60,077 nucleotides of DNA from Lachnospiraceae bacterium (GTDB taxonomy: Bacteria; Bacillota; Clostridia; Lachnospirales; Lachnospiraceae): the NCBI GenBank assembly GCA_014804675.1, contig JAAUZH010000028.1, positions 1-60,077 on the forward strand. The letters run 5' to 3'. A model generated the notes under the pieces. The model was given only the letters and a program-made list of their open reading frames with translations, was not told the DNA's origin and did not search any database. Both the position numbers and the translations under genes were made by a program. This document shows, one piece after another, positions 25,600 to 35,556 of the stretch (positions are counted from its first letter, which is position 1; each line of letters starts with the position of its first letter).

Positions 25600-27087
25600 T
25601 TACTGTTTTAACTGCTCTGCTTTTTCATTTAATGCGGCTACCAGAGAAGATACCGCTTGGACGATCTCGCTATTTTCTTCACTGCTTGTATAGGTTTCTG
25701 CAGCATGGGCAGATACCTCTTCCGTAATAGCGGATATATTTTGAACGCTGTCAACAATACTTGCATTAGCATTTGCTAATTCCTTGATGATTTCCACCAG
25801 GCTGTCTGCTTCCGTAAAGATATTGGCAGATGTACTTTGAATCTGCTCAAAGCTCTCTGCAGTTTCCACTGCATAGGAATTCTGTATCTGACTGTTTTGT
25901 ATTACCTGATTGATTGCCTGTATTACCTGATTCAAGGCATCGGAAATATCTCCTATCAGTTCGGTAATGCTTACCGTTGCTGTGCTGGTCTGGTTTGCCA
26001 GATTGGAAATTTCCGAAGCTACCACCGCAAATCCTTTTCCGGCCTCTCCAGCTCTTGCAGCTTCAATGCTGGCATTTAAAGCAAGCAGGCTTGTCTGACT
26101 CGTAATATTTTCAATCAATTCAATGATGGACTGCATTTTCTCTGTATTTTCCCCTAATGCCGTAAGCTGTCCGGATACAGCATTGGTAGCCTGGTCGGAT
26201 ATGTTTACCTGCTCAATCAACTGATCGATTTTTTCTTTTCCTGCTGCAATGGTGTCTTCCGCTATGTGCAGGTCACCGGATATATTTCCCGATACCTTCT
26301 CCACTTTCTCAATATAGCTTTGGATTTCCTCTGTTTTTAACAGCTGTACCTGTATTGCTTCAGCAGTATCCGATGAACCGGCAGAAACCTCCTCCATGGA
26401 ATTTCGGATCATTCCAACGGATTCGCCCAGTGCGCTCATCTTCTCTGTTACCAGAAGCACATTCTCATTCAAGCTTTTTGTAACATCCTGGATATTGAAA
26501 AGCATTCTTTCCATCTTTTTCTTTTCTGCATCCAGCTCGTCCATTTTTTTGTCGTTAATTTTCACAAGAACCCTTGTTATCACAATAGCATATAAAGCGG
26601 ACATAATCACTACGGCCAGCTGGATTTCAAAATCTACTATGTCCTGTTTGGATACCTGTGCTGTAAGAACTGTAGCAATCACCTTTGCTATATTGGCAGC
26701 AACTGCCAGAACTCCTACTATAAGACTCAGCTTCAGGTTGGCATATATACATATTACGATAATCATTGGGACAATATAAGTAAATGCTGCACCTGATGTG
26801 GTGGTAAACAGTACGAACACATACAGCAGGCAGTAACATAATCCGGATATGTATTGTATTTTCTCATCCTCTTTGTTGTTTCGGTAAAGGCATAAACAGA
26901 CGATCCAGGGAATCAGCAATATTGCGGAAAACAAAAGTATATACCCAGGTGTCCGGTTTCCCTTTATAAATTCTATAATATAGGCTAACAACAGCACTCC
27001 TTCTATTCCGGAATAGCAGTATAACAACGTCCGGTTTCTTGCAAGCTTCTCTGAATAATCCCTTATTTTTCTTTCCTTTTCGCTCAT
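25600..27087 (-). CDS. Methyl-accepting chemotaxis protein with polytopic N-terminus
   Basis: 495 residues from the ATG at 27087; GGAGGACAATAAT supplies the ribosome site, which argues against the ATG five codons upstream. Residues 20-190 contain about six membrane helices with short loops and no large extracellular domain, so it probably senses membrane state or an intracellular signal. The cytosolic part carries the signalling hairpin tip ([33 protein letters not shown]). No HAMP domain is evident. Its place between glyS and alaS is unusual for a receptor. Confidence 0.92.
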   Translation of the reverse strand: MSEKERKIRDYSEKLARNRTLLYCYSGIEGVLLLAYIIEFIKGNRTPGYILLFSAILLIPWIVCLCLYRNNKEDEKIQYISGLCYCLLYVFVLFTTTSGAAFTYIVPMIIVICIYANLKLSLIVGVLAVAANIAKVIATVLTAQVSKQDIVDFEIQLAVVIMSALYAIVITRVLVKINDKKMDELDAEKKKMERMLFNIQDVTKSLNENVLLVTEKMSALGESVGMIRNSMEEVSAGSSDTAEAIQVQLLKTEEIQSYIEKVEKVSGNISGDLHIAEDTIAAGKEKIDQLIEQVNISDQATNAVSGQLTALGENTEKMQSIIELIENITSQTSLLALNASIEAARAGEAGKGFAVVASEISNLANQTSTATVSITELIGDISDALNQVIQAINQVIQNSQIQNSYAVETAESFEQIQSTSANIFTEADSLVEIIKELANANASIVDSVQNISAITEEVSAHAAETYTSSEENSEIVQAVSSLVAALNEKAEQLKQ

Positions 27088-27114
27088 ATTATTGTCCTCC
27101 ATAAAAGCGTATTC

Positions 27115-28503
27115 TTAAAACACAAATTTATCCGAAAAATACCCATTCAGTTCTTCAATCTTTACTCGTTCCTGCTCCATGGAATCCCTGAAGCGGACGG
27201 TTACTGCATGATCCTCTTCTGAATCAAAATCATAGGTAACACAGAAAGGCGTTCCGATTTCGTCCTGTCTTCTATAACGTTTTCCGATATTTCCCCTGTC
27301 ATCAAATTCGCAGTTATACTTTTTGGACAGCTCCTGAAAAACCTTTTCTGCCCCTTCGTTCAACTTTTTCGAAAGAGGAAGCACGCCAATCTTTACAGGT
27401 GCAAGAGCCGGATGGAAATGAAGCACAGTACGCACATCTCCTTCCCCAATTTCTTCCTCGTCATAAGCCGCACATAAAAATGCAAGCACCACCCTATCTG
27501 CGCCCAGGGATGGCTCTATTACATATGGAACATATTTAACCGCTTTTTGGTCATCAAAATAAGACATATCCTGCCCCGATGTATTTTGGTGCTGCATCAG
27601 GTCATAATCAGTCCTGTCCGCAATGCCCCAAAGCTCACCCCAGCCAAAAGGAAATAGGAATTCAATATCCGTAGTAGCTTTGGAATAAAAGGAAAGCTCT
27701 TCTGCATCATGGTCTCTCACACGCATTTCCTCTTCTTTCATGCCAAGGGATTTCAGCCAGTCGATACAGAATTGTTTCCAATAGGCAAACCATTCTAAAT
27801 CCGTATCGGGCTCACAAAAGAATTCCAGCTCCATCTGTTCAAATTCTCTTGTGCGGAATGTAAAGTTTCCGGGCGTAATCTCATTTCTGAAGGATTTACC
27901 GATTTGGCCAATGCCAAAGGGAATCTTCTTTCTGGAAGTCCTTTGTACATTTTTAAAGTTTACAAAAATTCCCTGTGCCGTCTCCGGTCTTAAGTATACG
28001 GTATTTTTAGCATCCTCCGTTACCCCCTGGAAGGTTTTGAACATCAGGTTAAACTGACGGATATCGGTAAAGTTGTGCTTGCCGCAGGTAGGGCATGGCA
28101 CCTGATTGCTTTCAATAAATTCTTTCATCTTTTCCTGAGACCAGCCATCAATGGAGGAATCCAGAGTTATTTCATGCTCTTTTGCAAAATCTTCAATGAT
28201 TTGATCCGCACGGAAACGTTCATGACATTCCTTACAATCCATAAGCGGATCGGAAAAACCGCCTAAGTGTCCGGATGCCACCCAGGTCTGTGGATTCATT
28301 AAAATCGCACAATCCACACCTACATTATACGGATTCTCCATAATGAACTTCTGCCACCACGCACGTTTTACGTTATTTTTTAATTCCACGCCAAGATTTC
28401 CGTAGTCCCATGTATTAGCAAGTCCGCCGTAAATTTCCGAGCCGGGATAAACGAATCCTCTTGCCTTTGCCAACGCTACGATTTTTTCCATTGATTTTTC
28501 CAT
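27115..28503 (-). CDS. glyS: Glycyl-tRNA synthetase, dimeric type
   Basis: 462 residues from the ATG at 28503 (GAGAGGAAAAG upstream). It is the alpha2, eukaryote/archaea-like GlyRS: motif 1 region [18 protein letters not shown], motif 2 [19 protein letters not shown] and motif 3 [10 protein letters not shown] are clear. It charges tRNA-Gly in the cytosol. No T-box leader is visible upstream; the lipoprotein gene ends 28 bases before the start. Cysteine pairs (CKECHERF and CPTCGKHNF) suggest a zinc site in the insertion domain. Confidence 0.96.
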   Translation of the reverse strand: MEKSMEKIVALAKARGFVYPGSEIYGGLANTWDYGNLGVELKNNVKRAWWQKFIMENPYNVGVDCAILMNPQTWVASGHLGGFSDPLMDCKECHERFRADQIIEDFAKEHEITLDSSIDGWSQEKMKEFIESNQVPCPTCGKHNFTDIRQFNLMFKTFQGVTEDAKNTVYLRPETAQGIFVNFKNVQRTSRKKIPFGIGQIGKSFRNEITPGNFTFRTREFEQMELEFFCEPDTDLEWFAYWKQFCIDWLKSLGMKEEEMRVRDHDAEELSFYSKATTDIEFLFPFGWGELWGIADRTDYDLMQHQNTSGQDMSYFDDQKAVKYVPYVIEPSLGADRVVLAFLCAAYDEEEIGEGDVRTVLHFHPALAPVKIGVLPLSKKLNEGAEKVFQELSKKYNCEFDDRGNIGKRYRRQDEIGTPFCVTYDFDSEEDHAVTVRFRDSMEQERVKIEELNGYFSDKFVF

Positions 28504-28530
28504 ATTCTTTTCCTCTCTCTGTCCAGTCAA

Positions 28531-29136
28531 TTATTCATACATCAGGTAAAACATACCCGTTATGCCTTCTTCATTGCTAACCGCTGCTTCCTTCTTTCCT
28601 TCTACCTGTATGCCGTTGCTTACATAGGTAATCTTTCCATTTACACGGACATGCACCGGTTCTTCAAAAATAACCATTTTCATGCTTCCCTTTTCCAGCA
28701 CATCTGCTTTTTCAATGGCTGCGCCTTCTCCCGTTACACTTTCCATATCCACAAATTCATATCCTGCTTCGTATGCCTCGGATACGGTTCCTGCAAAGAA
28801 AAGCTCTTCGTTAAAGCCGGCATAATCTTCAAAGGAAGCATACTCCAGATAAATCTTTACTTTCTTATCTTCTGTCACCTCATAGTCCTTCAGAACCACC
28901 CTGTCCTGGCCTGCCTGCGCATTGTAGGCTGCGATTTCCTCCTCCAGCATTGCCTTCAATTCTTCACTTACATATTTGGAATCACTAAAATCCTCTACGA
29001 TTGCTCCCAGTACGATACCGTCTTTTTGAATTACAATCGTATTTTGTTCAAAGTTTCCCGTATTGCTGCAGCCCCCAAAAAGCATTGCTGCAAAAATCAG
29101 GGAAACAAGCAATAATCTTTTGATTTTCCTTTTCAT
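28531..29136 (-). CDS. Putative lipoprotein of unknown function
   Basis: 201 residues from the ATG at 29136, preceded by AGGAGGAGATT. Signal peptide and lipobox FGGC indicate a lipid-anchored exported protein. The mature part starts with a strand-rich segment (NTIVIQKDGIVLGAIVEDF) followed by alternating helix and strand. I do not recognise a family with certainty. It is encoded between recO and glyS, about 100 bases after recO, and may be read with glyS. Confidence 0.8.
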   Translation of the reverse strand: MKRKIKRLLLVSLIFAAMLFGGCSNTGNFEQNTIVIQKDGIVLGAIVEDFSDSKYVSEELKAMLEEEIAAYNAQAGQDRVVLKDYEVTEDKKVKIYLEYASFEDYAGFNEELFFAGTVSEAYEAGYEFVDMESVTGEGAAIEKADVLEKGSMKMVIFEEPVHVRVNGKITYVSNGIQVEGKKEAAVSNEEGITGMFYLMYE

Positions 29137-29238
29137 AATCTCCTCCTGCCGGTACTTTCTTTCCGTTTCCCGCTCCATATGGAATCGGGAAGTTTCCTCT
29201 TAAAAGCACACTTGCTTAAATATTATAACGAACTTATA

Positions 29239-29898
29239 TCACTTTTTCAACCTGCAATTTTGTAAGATTTCAAGACTTTTAAAATTCCTTCCGATATAAC
29301 GTTCCCGGTACTCTGCTGCTGCTCTTTCAAACTCTGCAAAAACCGGCTCGGACAAGGTAAACGTATATAATTTTTCAATGGTGCTGTTAGTCACATACTC
29401 AATGGCATAGACCGTATCGGACAGCAGCTCTTCCCTTCTAAGAGGTCCTGGAAATTCCCCATTTACTACAAGCGTTTTCATTTCAAATATGTACTGGACC
29501 AGTTCCATTTTCAAGGAAGGAATCAAAAGCGCTTTCAGGGACTGATATAACAATTTCAGCATCTGCTTCTCATCATTATTTTCCCTTGTATAATAATCTG
29601 CCACCTCCAAAAAATACATTCCAAAAAAGGCAGCTTCAAAATTTTCCCTTAGCTCCTTAAAATAGTTGGAGATATCCGCTTCCATTAAATTGTAGGCGCT
29701 CCGCCCCTCATAGAGCTTGAACTCACCAAATGAAAAAGGATTGGTAGCAGCTGCAAGACGGCTGTTAGGCCGTCTTGTTCCTTTCGCAAATGCACCAATC
29801 TTTCCTCGTTCTTTTGTTAGTATCGTAATCCTTCTGTCATAATCTCCTACCGGTACAGATTTGATTATCAGACCGGTTACCACCACAAATTCCTGCAT
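29239..29898 (-). CDS. recO: DNA repair protein RecO
   Basis: 219 residues. The N-terminal OB fold (TGLIIKSVPVGDYDRRITILTKERG, then GTRRPNSRLAAATNPFSFGEF) is the clear RecO signature; the helical C-terminal domain follows. RecO loads RecA on SSB-coated single strands with RecR. It is shorter than the usual 240-250 residues and lacks the CxxC...CxxC zinc site of many RecO proteins, a common state in Lachnospiraceae-like sequences. It lies 36 bases after a YqzL-like small gene and 380 bases after era. Confidence 0.94.
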   Translation of the reverse strand: MQEFVVVTGLIIKSVPVGDYDRRITILTKERGKIGAFAKGTRRPNSRLAAATNPFSFGEFKLYEGRSAYNLMEADISNYFKELRENFEAAFFGMYFLEVADYYTRENNDEKQMLKLLYQSLKALLIPSLKMELVQYIFEMKTLVVNGEFPGPLRREELLSDTVYAIEYVTNSTIEKLYTFTLSEPVFAEFERAAAEYRERYIGRNFKSLEILQNCRLKK

Positions 29899-29934
29899 GG
29901 CTTCACTCCCGACTCCTCCCGAAAAGAAGCATCC

Positions 29935-30087
29935 CTACCAATATTTCTCAATACTGTGTCGTTCTGCTTCCCTCATCATGGCCTCCGCTTTCAATGCTTC
30001 CTCATCTTTCATACTGTTCTTATAGGTGAGGTAGTCTTCTATTCTTCCGGTTTTAAAAAAATCTCTTTCTTCCTCTGTTTCTTTCAT
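29935..30087 (-). CDS. YqzL-like small protein between era and recO
   Basis: A 50-residue protein starting MKETEEERDFFKTGRIEDYL and ending EAERHSIEKYW, preceded by GGGAGGCAGGA. The central FFKTGRIEDYLTYK fits the short pattern F..TG.I..YL.YK of YqzL proteins, which in Bacillus also sit between era and recO. Both position and pattern agree, so I call it YqzL-like; the function of the family is unknown. The rest is charged and helical. Confidence 0.7.
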   Translation of the reverse strand: MKETEEERDFFKTGRIEDYLTYKNSMKDEEALKAEAMMREAERHSIEKYW

Positions 30088-30279
30088 CTTCCTGCCTCCC
30101 TGGAATCCTTTTTCTTTTCCTTTACATGCCCCGATATGAACTCAAGGACTTTCTTCACTTCTAGGGTTTGCTTTTTCAAGGATTATATGCTGGGATTTTT
30201 CGGCAGTAAGATTCTGGAAACTGACGGAGCCAAAGCTATTTCAAACCGTTTCTTTCATTTTACTCTTCTATTCTCTCTT

Positions 30280-31188
30280 CTAAAATTCTTCTTCATTTTT
30301 ATGATAGCCAAAATTTTTTAATAGAAAGTCACTGTCCCGCCAGTCCTTTTTCACTTTTACCCAAAGCTGCAGATTCACCTGGCTTTCTAACAGTTCTTCT
30401 ATTTCATATCTGGCATTGGAACCAATCTTCTTAAGCATAGCCCCGGATTTTCCAATAATGATTCCTTTGTGGGATTCTTTTTCGCATATGATGGTTGCCT
30501 GAATTTCCACAATTTTTTTTCGGAACTTCATGGACTCAATGGAAACTGCAATTCCATGGGGAATTTCCTCATCCAGTGCATGAAGGGCTTTTTCCCGAAT
30601 CAGTTCGGCTACGATCTGCCTCTGGGGCTGGTCGGTAATCGTATCTTCCTCATAAAACATGGGACCATACGGCAGATATTTAAAAATGCAGGAAATCAGT
30701 TCTTCGGTATTCTCTCCTTTTTTTGCAGAGACCGGAACGATTTCTGCAAAATCAAATTCTTTTCGATAAGTATCAATAAAGGAAAATACCTCCTCTTTTT
30801 TTACCGTATCAATCTTATTGATAACAAGAATAACCGGGGCTTTTATCCTTTGAAGCTGTGCAATAATATGTTTTTCTCCCGCTCCAATAAAATTGCTTGG
30901 CTCCACAAGCCATAAGACCACATCTACTTCCTTTAAGGTCTGAGAGGCCATGCTTACCATATAATCCCCCAGCTTATTCTTTGCCTTATGAATACCCGGT
31001 GTATCCAAAAAGACAATCTGTCCTTCCTCACAGGTATACACGGTCTGTATCCGGTTCCTCGTGGTTTGTGGCTTATTGGAGGTAATGGCAATCTTTTGTC
31101 CAATCAGCCGGTTCATTAAAGTAGATTTCCCCACATTGGGCCTGCCAATCAATGTGGCAAACCCTGTTTTCATCTGTTTTTCCATCAT
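30280..31188 (-). CDS. era: GTPase Era
   Basis: 302 residues from the ATG at 31188 (or 31185), with AAGGATA upstream. G1 GRPNVGKST, G3 DTPGIHKAKNKLG, G4 NKID and the C-terminal KH domain (IIGKSGAMLKKIG) are all present. Era assists 30S assembly by binding the 3' end of 16S rRNA. The start sits seven bases after the stop of the DUF4349 gene, so the two are cotranscribed, and recO follows downstream. Confidence 0.96.
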   Translation of the reverse strand: MMEKQMKTGFATLIGRPNVGKSTLMNRLIGQKIAITSNKPQTTRNRIQTVYTCEEGQIVFLDTPGIHKAKNKLGDYMVSMASQTLKEVDVVLWLVEPSNFIGAGEKHIIAQLQRIKAPVILVINKIDTVKKEEVFSFIDTYRKEFDFAEIVPVSAKKGENTEELISCIFKYLPYGPMFYEEDTITDQPQRQIVAELIREKALHALDEEIPHGIAVSIESMKFRKKIVEIQATIICEKESHKGIIIGKSGAMLKKIGSNARYEIEELLESQVNLQLWVKVKKDWRDSDFLLKNFGYHKNEEEF

Positions 31189-31195
31189 AATATCC

Positions 31196-32221
31196 TTACT
31201 TTTTATCAAAATCTTTCCGATCCTGTCTGCTGTTTTCCTGTGCATAAGAAGCCTTCAATGCCTCTTCTCTTTTTTCCGCCTTCTTCTGTCTGCTTTTTAT
31301 GATACCCTTCACGATGCATATGAAAATCAGAATCAGAATGCCCCATATGAAAAGATAGGGAAATACAATAACAAAACCGATGACAAAGTTCTTAATGCCC
31401 CTTCCAATCCGGTAGACACTGTTTGCAAAGCCGTCCTTCATTTTCTCGAAAGCAGATTGGGGAGCAACGGGAGTAATCCGCTCCACTTCCTCTACATTTA
31501 AGTAAATAGTAGCATAGTCCACAAGATTGTCGTATGTACGAAGCTGGGATTCCATACTTTCCAGCTGGTAGCGGATTTCTGTCAGTCTGCTTTCCAGCGT
31601 CACGATAGTCTCAATGGAATCTGCCTGCTCCAACAGGGCAGTAATACGCTCCTGCTCAATCTTTAACGTATTTTTTTTACTTTCTAAATCCACATAGTTT
31701 AAAGTAATATCTTCTACACTTTCATTTTTATCCAGAACATTTGAAATACTGGAAACCTCTGTGATAAAATCCTTCAGCTTATCTGCCGGAATCCTTGCAG
31801 TATAGCTGGCGCTCCTGGTACTTTCATAGCTGGCATTGATGCTCGTTCCGCTGACATATGCCTTTTCCATATAGCCTCCAAGCGCTTCCACCTTATCCGC
31901 CAGCTTTTGCGTCAATACATCAAACTCTTCCGTTTCAACTGTCATGTCCACAGTTTTAATCAGCTTTCTATCCGATGCCACACTTTGTTCTGTCCTGTCC
32001 TCATCCAAAATGTTTCCTTCACCGCTTCCGCTGTCTTCACCATAGGCTTCCGCCATTTCCATATCATACACATCATCTGTTGCATAATCATTCTGATAGC
32101 CGCCTGCTTCTTCAGCCTCTATTGCTAATTTGCCTGTATTGCTCCCGCTTCCGCAAGCTGTCAGTAAACAACAGGCAATCAGCAACAGGCTTCCAATAAG
32201 AATTGATGTCTTCCTTTTCAT
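31196..32221 (-). CDS. DUF4349-type membrane-anchored lipoprotein
   Basis: 341 residues from the ATG at 32221. A signal peptide with lipobox LTAC gives a lipid anchor, followed by an acidic low-complexity stretch. Residues 95-260 (KLIKTVDMTVETEEFDVL, then YTARIPADKL and a coiled coil with SIETIVTLESRLTEIRYQLE) are the DUF4349 signature. A single membrane helix near 295-315 and a basic cytosolic tail close the protein. DUF4349 proteins are widespread exported proteins of unknown role. It ends seven bases before era. Confidence 0.88.
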   Translation of the reverse strand: MKRKTSILIGSLLLIACCLLTACGSGSNTGKLAIEAEEAGGYQNDYATDDVYDMEMAEAYGEDSGSGEGNILDEDRTEQSVASDRKLIKTVDMTVETEEFDVLTQKLADKVEALGGYMEKAYVSGTSINASYESTRSASYTARIPADKLKDFITEVSSISNVLDKNESVEDITLNYVDLESKKNTLKIEQERITALLEQADSIETIVTLESRLTEIRYQLESMESQLRTYDNLVDYATIYLNVEEVERITPVAPQSAFEKMKDGFANSVYRIGRGIKNFVIGFVIVFPYLFIWGILILIFICIVKGIIKSRQKKAEKREEALKASYAQENSRQDRKDFDKK

Positions 32222-32329
32222 ACGTTTTTCCTCCCTGCAATGAATATTTTCAGCGCCGTTCCCCATAGGACATGGGGCACTTCCGCCTTTTATATTCTTT
32301 ATACGGACAGAGCCGCCGGTATTTATGGC

Positions 32330-35251
32330 TTAATGGAATAAATTTTCCACTTCCATGAATAGTCCCGCATTCTGGTTAATCGCCTCTTCATTTCCTACTA
32401 CACAAATGCAGTCATAATCCACAAATGCTTCTATATATGCGGCAAGACTGCGAATCACCTGTTCGTCTACAGCTAAAAGCTCATCTCTTTCCTTCTGCTC
32501 CTCTTCAAGGGTAACCTGACACAAATAAGCAGCCATGCTCCTGCTTCCCTTTGCTGCCGGATTCTTTGGTGCATCCAGCTCACTTAATGCACCGATAATG
32601 AATTTGGTAACGGTTCTTTCATCTCCTTTGAAATTCCGTATAAAGTCTGCCGCCTGCCTGTAAGTCTGCAGCGTCTTTTCCAGATTCGGGTCACGGTAGG
32701 AAACAAAGTAACAGTCCCCGCTCTTTCCAAAGCTGCTCATGCAGCCATATGCGCCGCCCTTTACTCTTACATTATTCCAAAGATACTCATATCCCATAAT
32801 GACCTTTAATACCTTTAATGCACCGGTATAAGAAAGTCCCTTTTTCAAAAAGCTTCCTGCCAATGCCACATATTGTATGCCTGCCGAAGTTTTAAAGCCT
32901 TCGTTCTTCTTTACAGGCGTCAGGGCAAAACCTGTCTTTTCCATTTCTTCTTTATACAGCTTATTTTTAAAGCCAGCCACATATTTTTTTGCTTCTAAAA
33001 GCCCTTCCTCTGTTCCTGTATAATCCAGCATGAAGTTTTCCGGTCTGAAAATCAGCTTTCTTACTTTTTCCAGATTGGCTATGAGCTTTTCTTTTTCCTT
33101 TTCAAAATCACTATCCAGCTCTTCCAACAGACGATAGAATGGGATTCCGTTTATCTGCTCCGAAACTGCTGCCGTTTTGGAAAAATAAGACATGGAGCGG
33201 ACGGAAGCCAGGGAATGCCCTGAACTTAACATGACAGCCTGCATTTTTGCCTTTAATTCCCGAATCAGCTCTAACAGACGCTTTTCATCAGAAAGCTTTG
33301 TAGTAAACAGGATTTCTTCTGTCAAAGCATAAGCCTTGTCTGTATTTTCATATAAAGTCTTTACCTTTATTTCAAAATTCAGCTTAAATTCCTCTAAATT
33401 TTTGCTGTTTACATACGTATTGACTACCGGAACGATTCCTCCGGTGGCAATATTCACTTCATTGAACAGCTCCCCGTAGCCATAATGCTCGGTATTCATC
33501 AGTCCCAATATATTTTTTAATAATCCCATATAAGGAAGAAGTTCATTGGACACATCTTTTGCATCAAAAACAAACCGCAGATAGGATACTCCGTTTGTAA
33601 AAATATTATGGGACAGTACTTTAACACCATCTGCCTCCTCCACCTTATTGATAAACGGCTCTGCCTCTTTTTTCATATCCTCTCTTTTTAATAGAGGAAT
33701 TTTTTTCAAATCCTCTTCAGGGGATTCCGTCTCCTGATAGGAAATTAACGCATTTGTTTCAGACACCAGCTGCTCCACCTGCTCATGGGTCAGGGAATTT
33801 TTGTATGCATCCAGCTTCTTTTGCAGCACCTTTTCCATTTCCGTAGTAAGTCCGGCTACAGGCACTACGGTTATCGTCACCTTATGGGTGTTTTGAAGCA
33901 GATATGTTTCTACCAGCTCCTCAAAATAATCTGTGTTGATTTTTTCCTTTAAAATCCGGAAGGTTTCATTTGCTTCAATGTGGTAAAAAGGAGCCTTGTC
34001 ATCATAGAGCCAGCTGTCCAGCGCCTGCAGGCCATACATAAGTCCCTTTGGATAAGAACCGAAATCCGCCTCTTTATATTTAAATTCATAGTAGTTCAGT
34101 CCTGCCTTCAGCGCCCGCTTGTCAATTCCGTTTTTTACTTGCTCCTTAAGAACCTCTTCGATTGTTTTTATAAATTCTGCTTTATCCTTTTCGTTGGCAT
34201 TTTTTGCCACAATGGAAAAATATGGCTGATAAATGCCGTTTTCAAAAAGGCTGTAAACATCCTGTCCGATATTTTGATCAATCAATGCCTGTTTTACCGG
34301 AGCTCCGGGAGCCGAGCACAATACATAATCCAAAATGGAGAATGCTACATAAAGCTCTCTGTCAAGGCTTGTTCCCACTACAGTATTATAGGACAGATAG
34401 GTAGCATTTTCCAAAGATTCATTTTCCGTAACAGAATACTGCTCCGTAAAATCCATGGGCTTTTCAAATGACTCCTGCGTTCCTATGGTGGAATCGATTT
34501 CCAGATAGTCAAAATGGCTTAAATACTGTTCGTCTATCCAGGAAAGCTTTTCTGCCATATCCATATTTCCGTACAGGTAAATATAGCTGTTGGAAGGATG
34601 ATAGTATTTTCTATGGAAGTCTAAAAACTGCTCATAGGTCAAATCCGGAATATGCTTGGGGTCCCCTCCCGATTCGTTTCCATAAGCAGTATCCGGAAAC
34701 AGGGAATTAAATATCTCTCTGTCCAGTACATCATCCGGGGAAGAAAAAGCGCCTTTCATTTCGTTATAAACAACTCCATTGTATTTTAAGCTGTCCGTCT
34801 CCTCTTCCAGATGATAGTGCCAGCCCTCCTGCATGAATATCTTTGGCTCGGAATAGATGTTTGGATAAAAGACTGCGTCCAGATATACATGCATCAGATT
34901 CTGAAAGTCCTTATCGTTACAGCTTGCTACCGGATATACGGTTTTATCCGGATACGTCATAGCGTTTAGAAAGGTATTTAAGGAACCCTTTGCTAACTCC
35001 ACAAAGGGGTCCTTTGAGGGAAAGCTTTTGGAGCCGCACAGAACAGAATGCTCCAGAATATGAGCCACTCCTGTACTGTCCGTAGGCGGGGTGCGGAAGC
35101 CAATGTAGAATACTTTGTTTTCATCATCGTTTTCCAGAAGGACGACTTTTGCTCCTGTTTTTTTATGTTTTAAAATTCTTCCGTAGGAATTCAGGTCTTT
35201 GATTTCTCTTGCTTCGATTGTTTCGTAGGTGTTTAGTTGTTCTATTTTCAT
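32330..35251 (-). CDS. M16C zinc metallopeptidase, presequence-protease-like
   Basis: 973 residues, the usual size of the single-chain M16C enzymes (PreP/Cym1/HypA group). The inverted zinc motif HILEH (His64, Glu67, His68) lies in VAHILEHSVLCGS, with the downstream Glu in YNEMKGAFSSPDDVL. Two homologous halves form a closed chamber that degrades peptides; a linker rich in Glu/Lys joins them near residues 500-540. No signal peptide is present, so it acts in the cytosol. The gene stands alone, with family A element A2 upstream of it. Confidence 0.95.
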   Translation of the reverse strand: MKIEQLNTYETIEAREIKDLNSYGRILKHKKTGAKVVLLENDDENKVFYIGFRTPPTDSTGVAHILEHSVLCGSKSFPSKDPFVELAKGSLNTFLNAMTYPDKTVYPVASCNDKDFQNLMHVYLDAVFYPNIYSEPKIFMQEGWHYHLEEETDSLKYNGVVYNEMKGAFSSPDDVLDREIFNSLFPDTAYGNESGGDPKHIPDLTYEQFLDFHRKYYHPSNSYIYLYGNMDMAEKLSWIDEQYLSHFDYLEIDSTIGTQESFEKPMDFTEQYSVTENESLENATYLSYNTVVGTSLDRELYVAFSILDYVLCSAPGAPVKQALIDQNIGQDVYSLFENGIYQPYFSIVAKNANEKDKAEFIKTIEEVLKEQVKNGIDKRALKAGLNYYEFKYKEADFGSYPKGLMYGLQALDSWLYDDKAPFYHIEANETFRILKEKINTDYFEELVETYLLQNTHKVTITVVPVAGLTTEMEKVLQKKLDAYKNSLTHEQVEQLVSETNALISYQETESPEEDLKKIPLLKREDMKKEAEPFINKVEEADGVKVLSHNIFTNGVSYLRFVFDAKDVSNELLPYMGLLKNILGLMNTEHYGYGELFNEVNIATGGIVPVVNTYVNSKNLEEFKLNFEIKVKTLYENTDKAYALTEEILFTTKLSDEKRLLELIRELKAKMQAVMLSSGHSLASVRSMSYFSKTAAVSEQINGIPFYRLLEELDSDFEKEKEKLIANLEKVRKLIFRPENFMLDYTGTEEGLLEAKKYVAGFKNKLYKEEMEKTGFALTPVKKNEGFKTSAGIQYVALAGSFLKKGLSYTGALKVLKVIMGYEYLWNNVRVKGGAYGCMSSFGKSGDCYFVSYRDPNLEKTLQTYRQAADFIRNFKGDERTVTKFIIGALSELDAPKNPAAKGSRSMAAYLCQVTLEEEQKERDELLAVDEQVIRSLAAYIEAFVDYDCICVVGNEEAINQNAGLFMEVENLFH

Positions 35252-35370
35252 ATATGATTTTGATTCCTTTCCGTTCTGTTTCTATGATATGTTGTTTAGT
35301 ATACCACTTTTTTCTAATTTTAGAAAGAGAGGATGAGAAAATGTGGGGATGGGAGGTTGGATAACGGGAC

Positions 35371-35518
35371 GTGGGAGCCGGCATAGCATATGGCAGTCTT
35401 CCGGGCACGCTTTCGCTCTGCAAAGACGCAGCGGTACTAATGCCCCAAAGTACGGGGCATAAGTGCCGGCGACTTTGCCAAGGCCCGGAAGACTGCCATA
35501 TGCTATGCCGGCTCCCAC
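35371..35518 (+). repeat. Family A hairpin element, copy A2
   Basis: A 148-base element with perfect 36-base arms (35371-35406 and 35483-35518). The inner parts match other copies: loop ACGCTTTCGCTCT, stem GCAAAGACGC/GCGACTTTGC, stem CGGTACT/AGTGCCG, apical hairpin ATGCCCC/GGGGCAT with loop AAAGTAC. The apical stem has changed on both sides relative to A1 and A4. It lies 38 bases after the stop of the ABC ATPase gene, between it and the M16C gene. Confidence 0.95.
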
Positions 35519-35556
35519 TGGGTATTGAACCGCCCTCCACCACCTATCTTTCCCCC

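Noticed and set aside
28504..28530. T-box leader before glyS, or before alaS
   Set aside because: The gaps are only 27 and 11 bases, with no room for a T-box.
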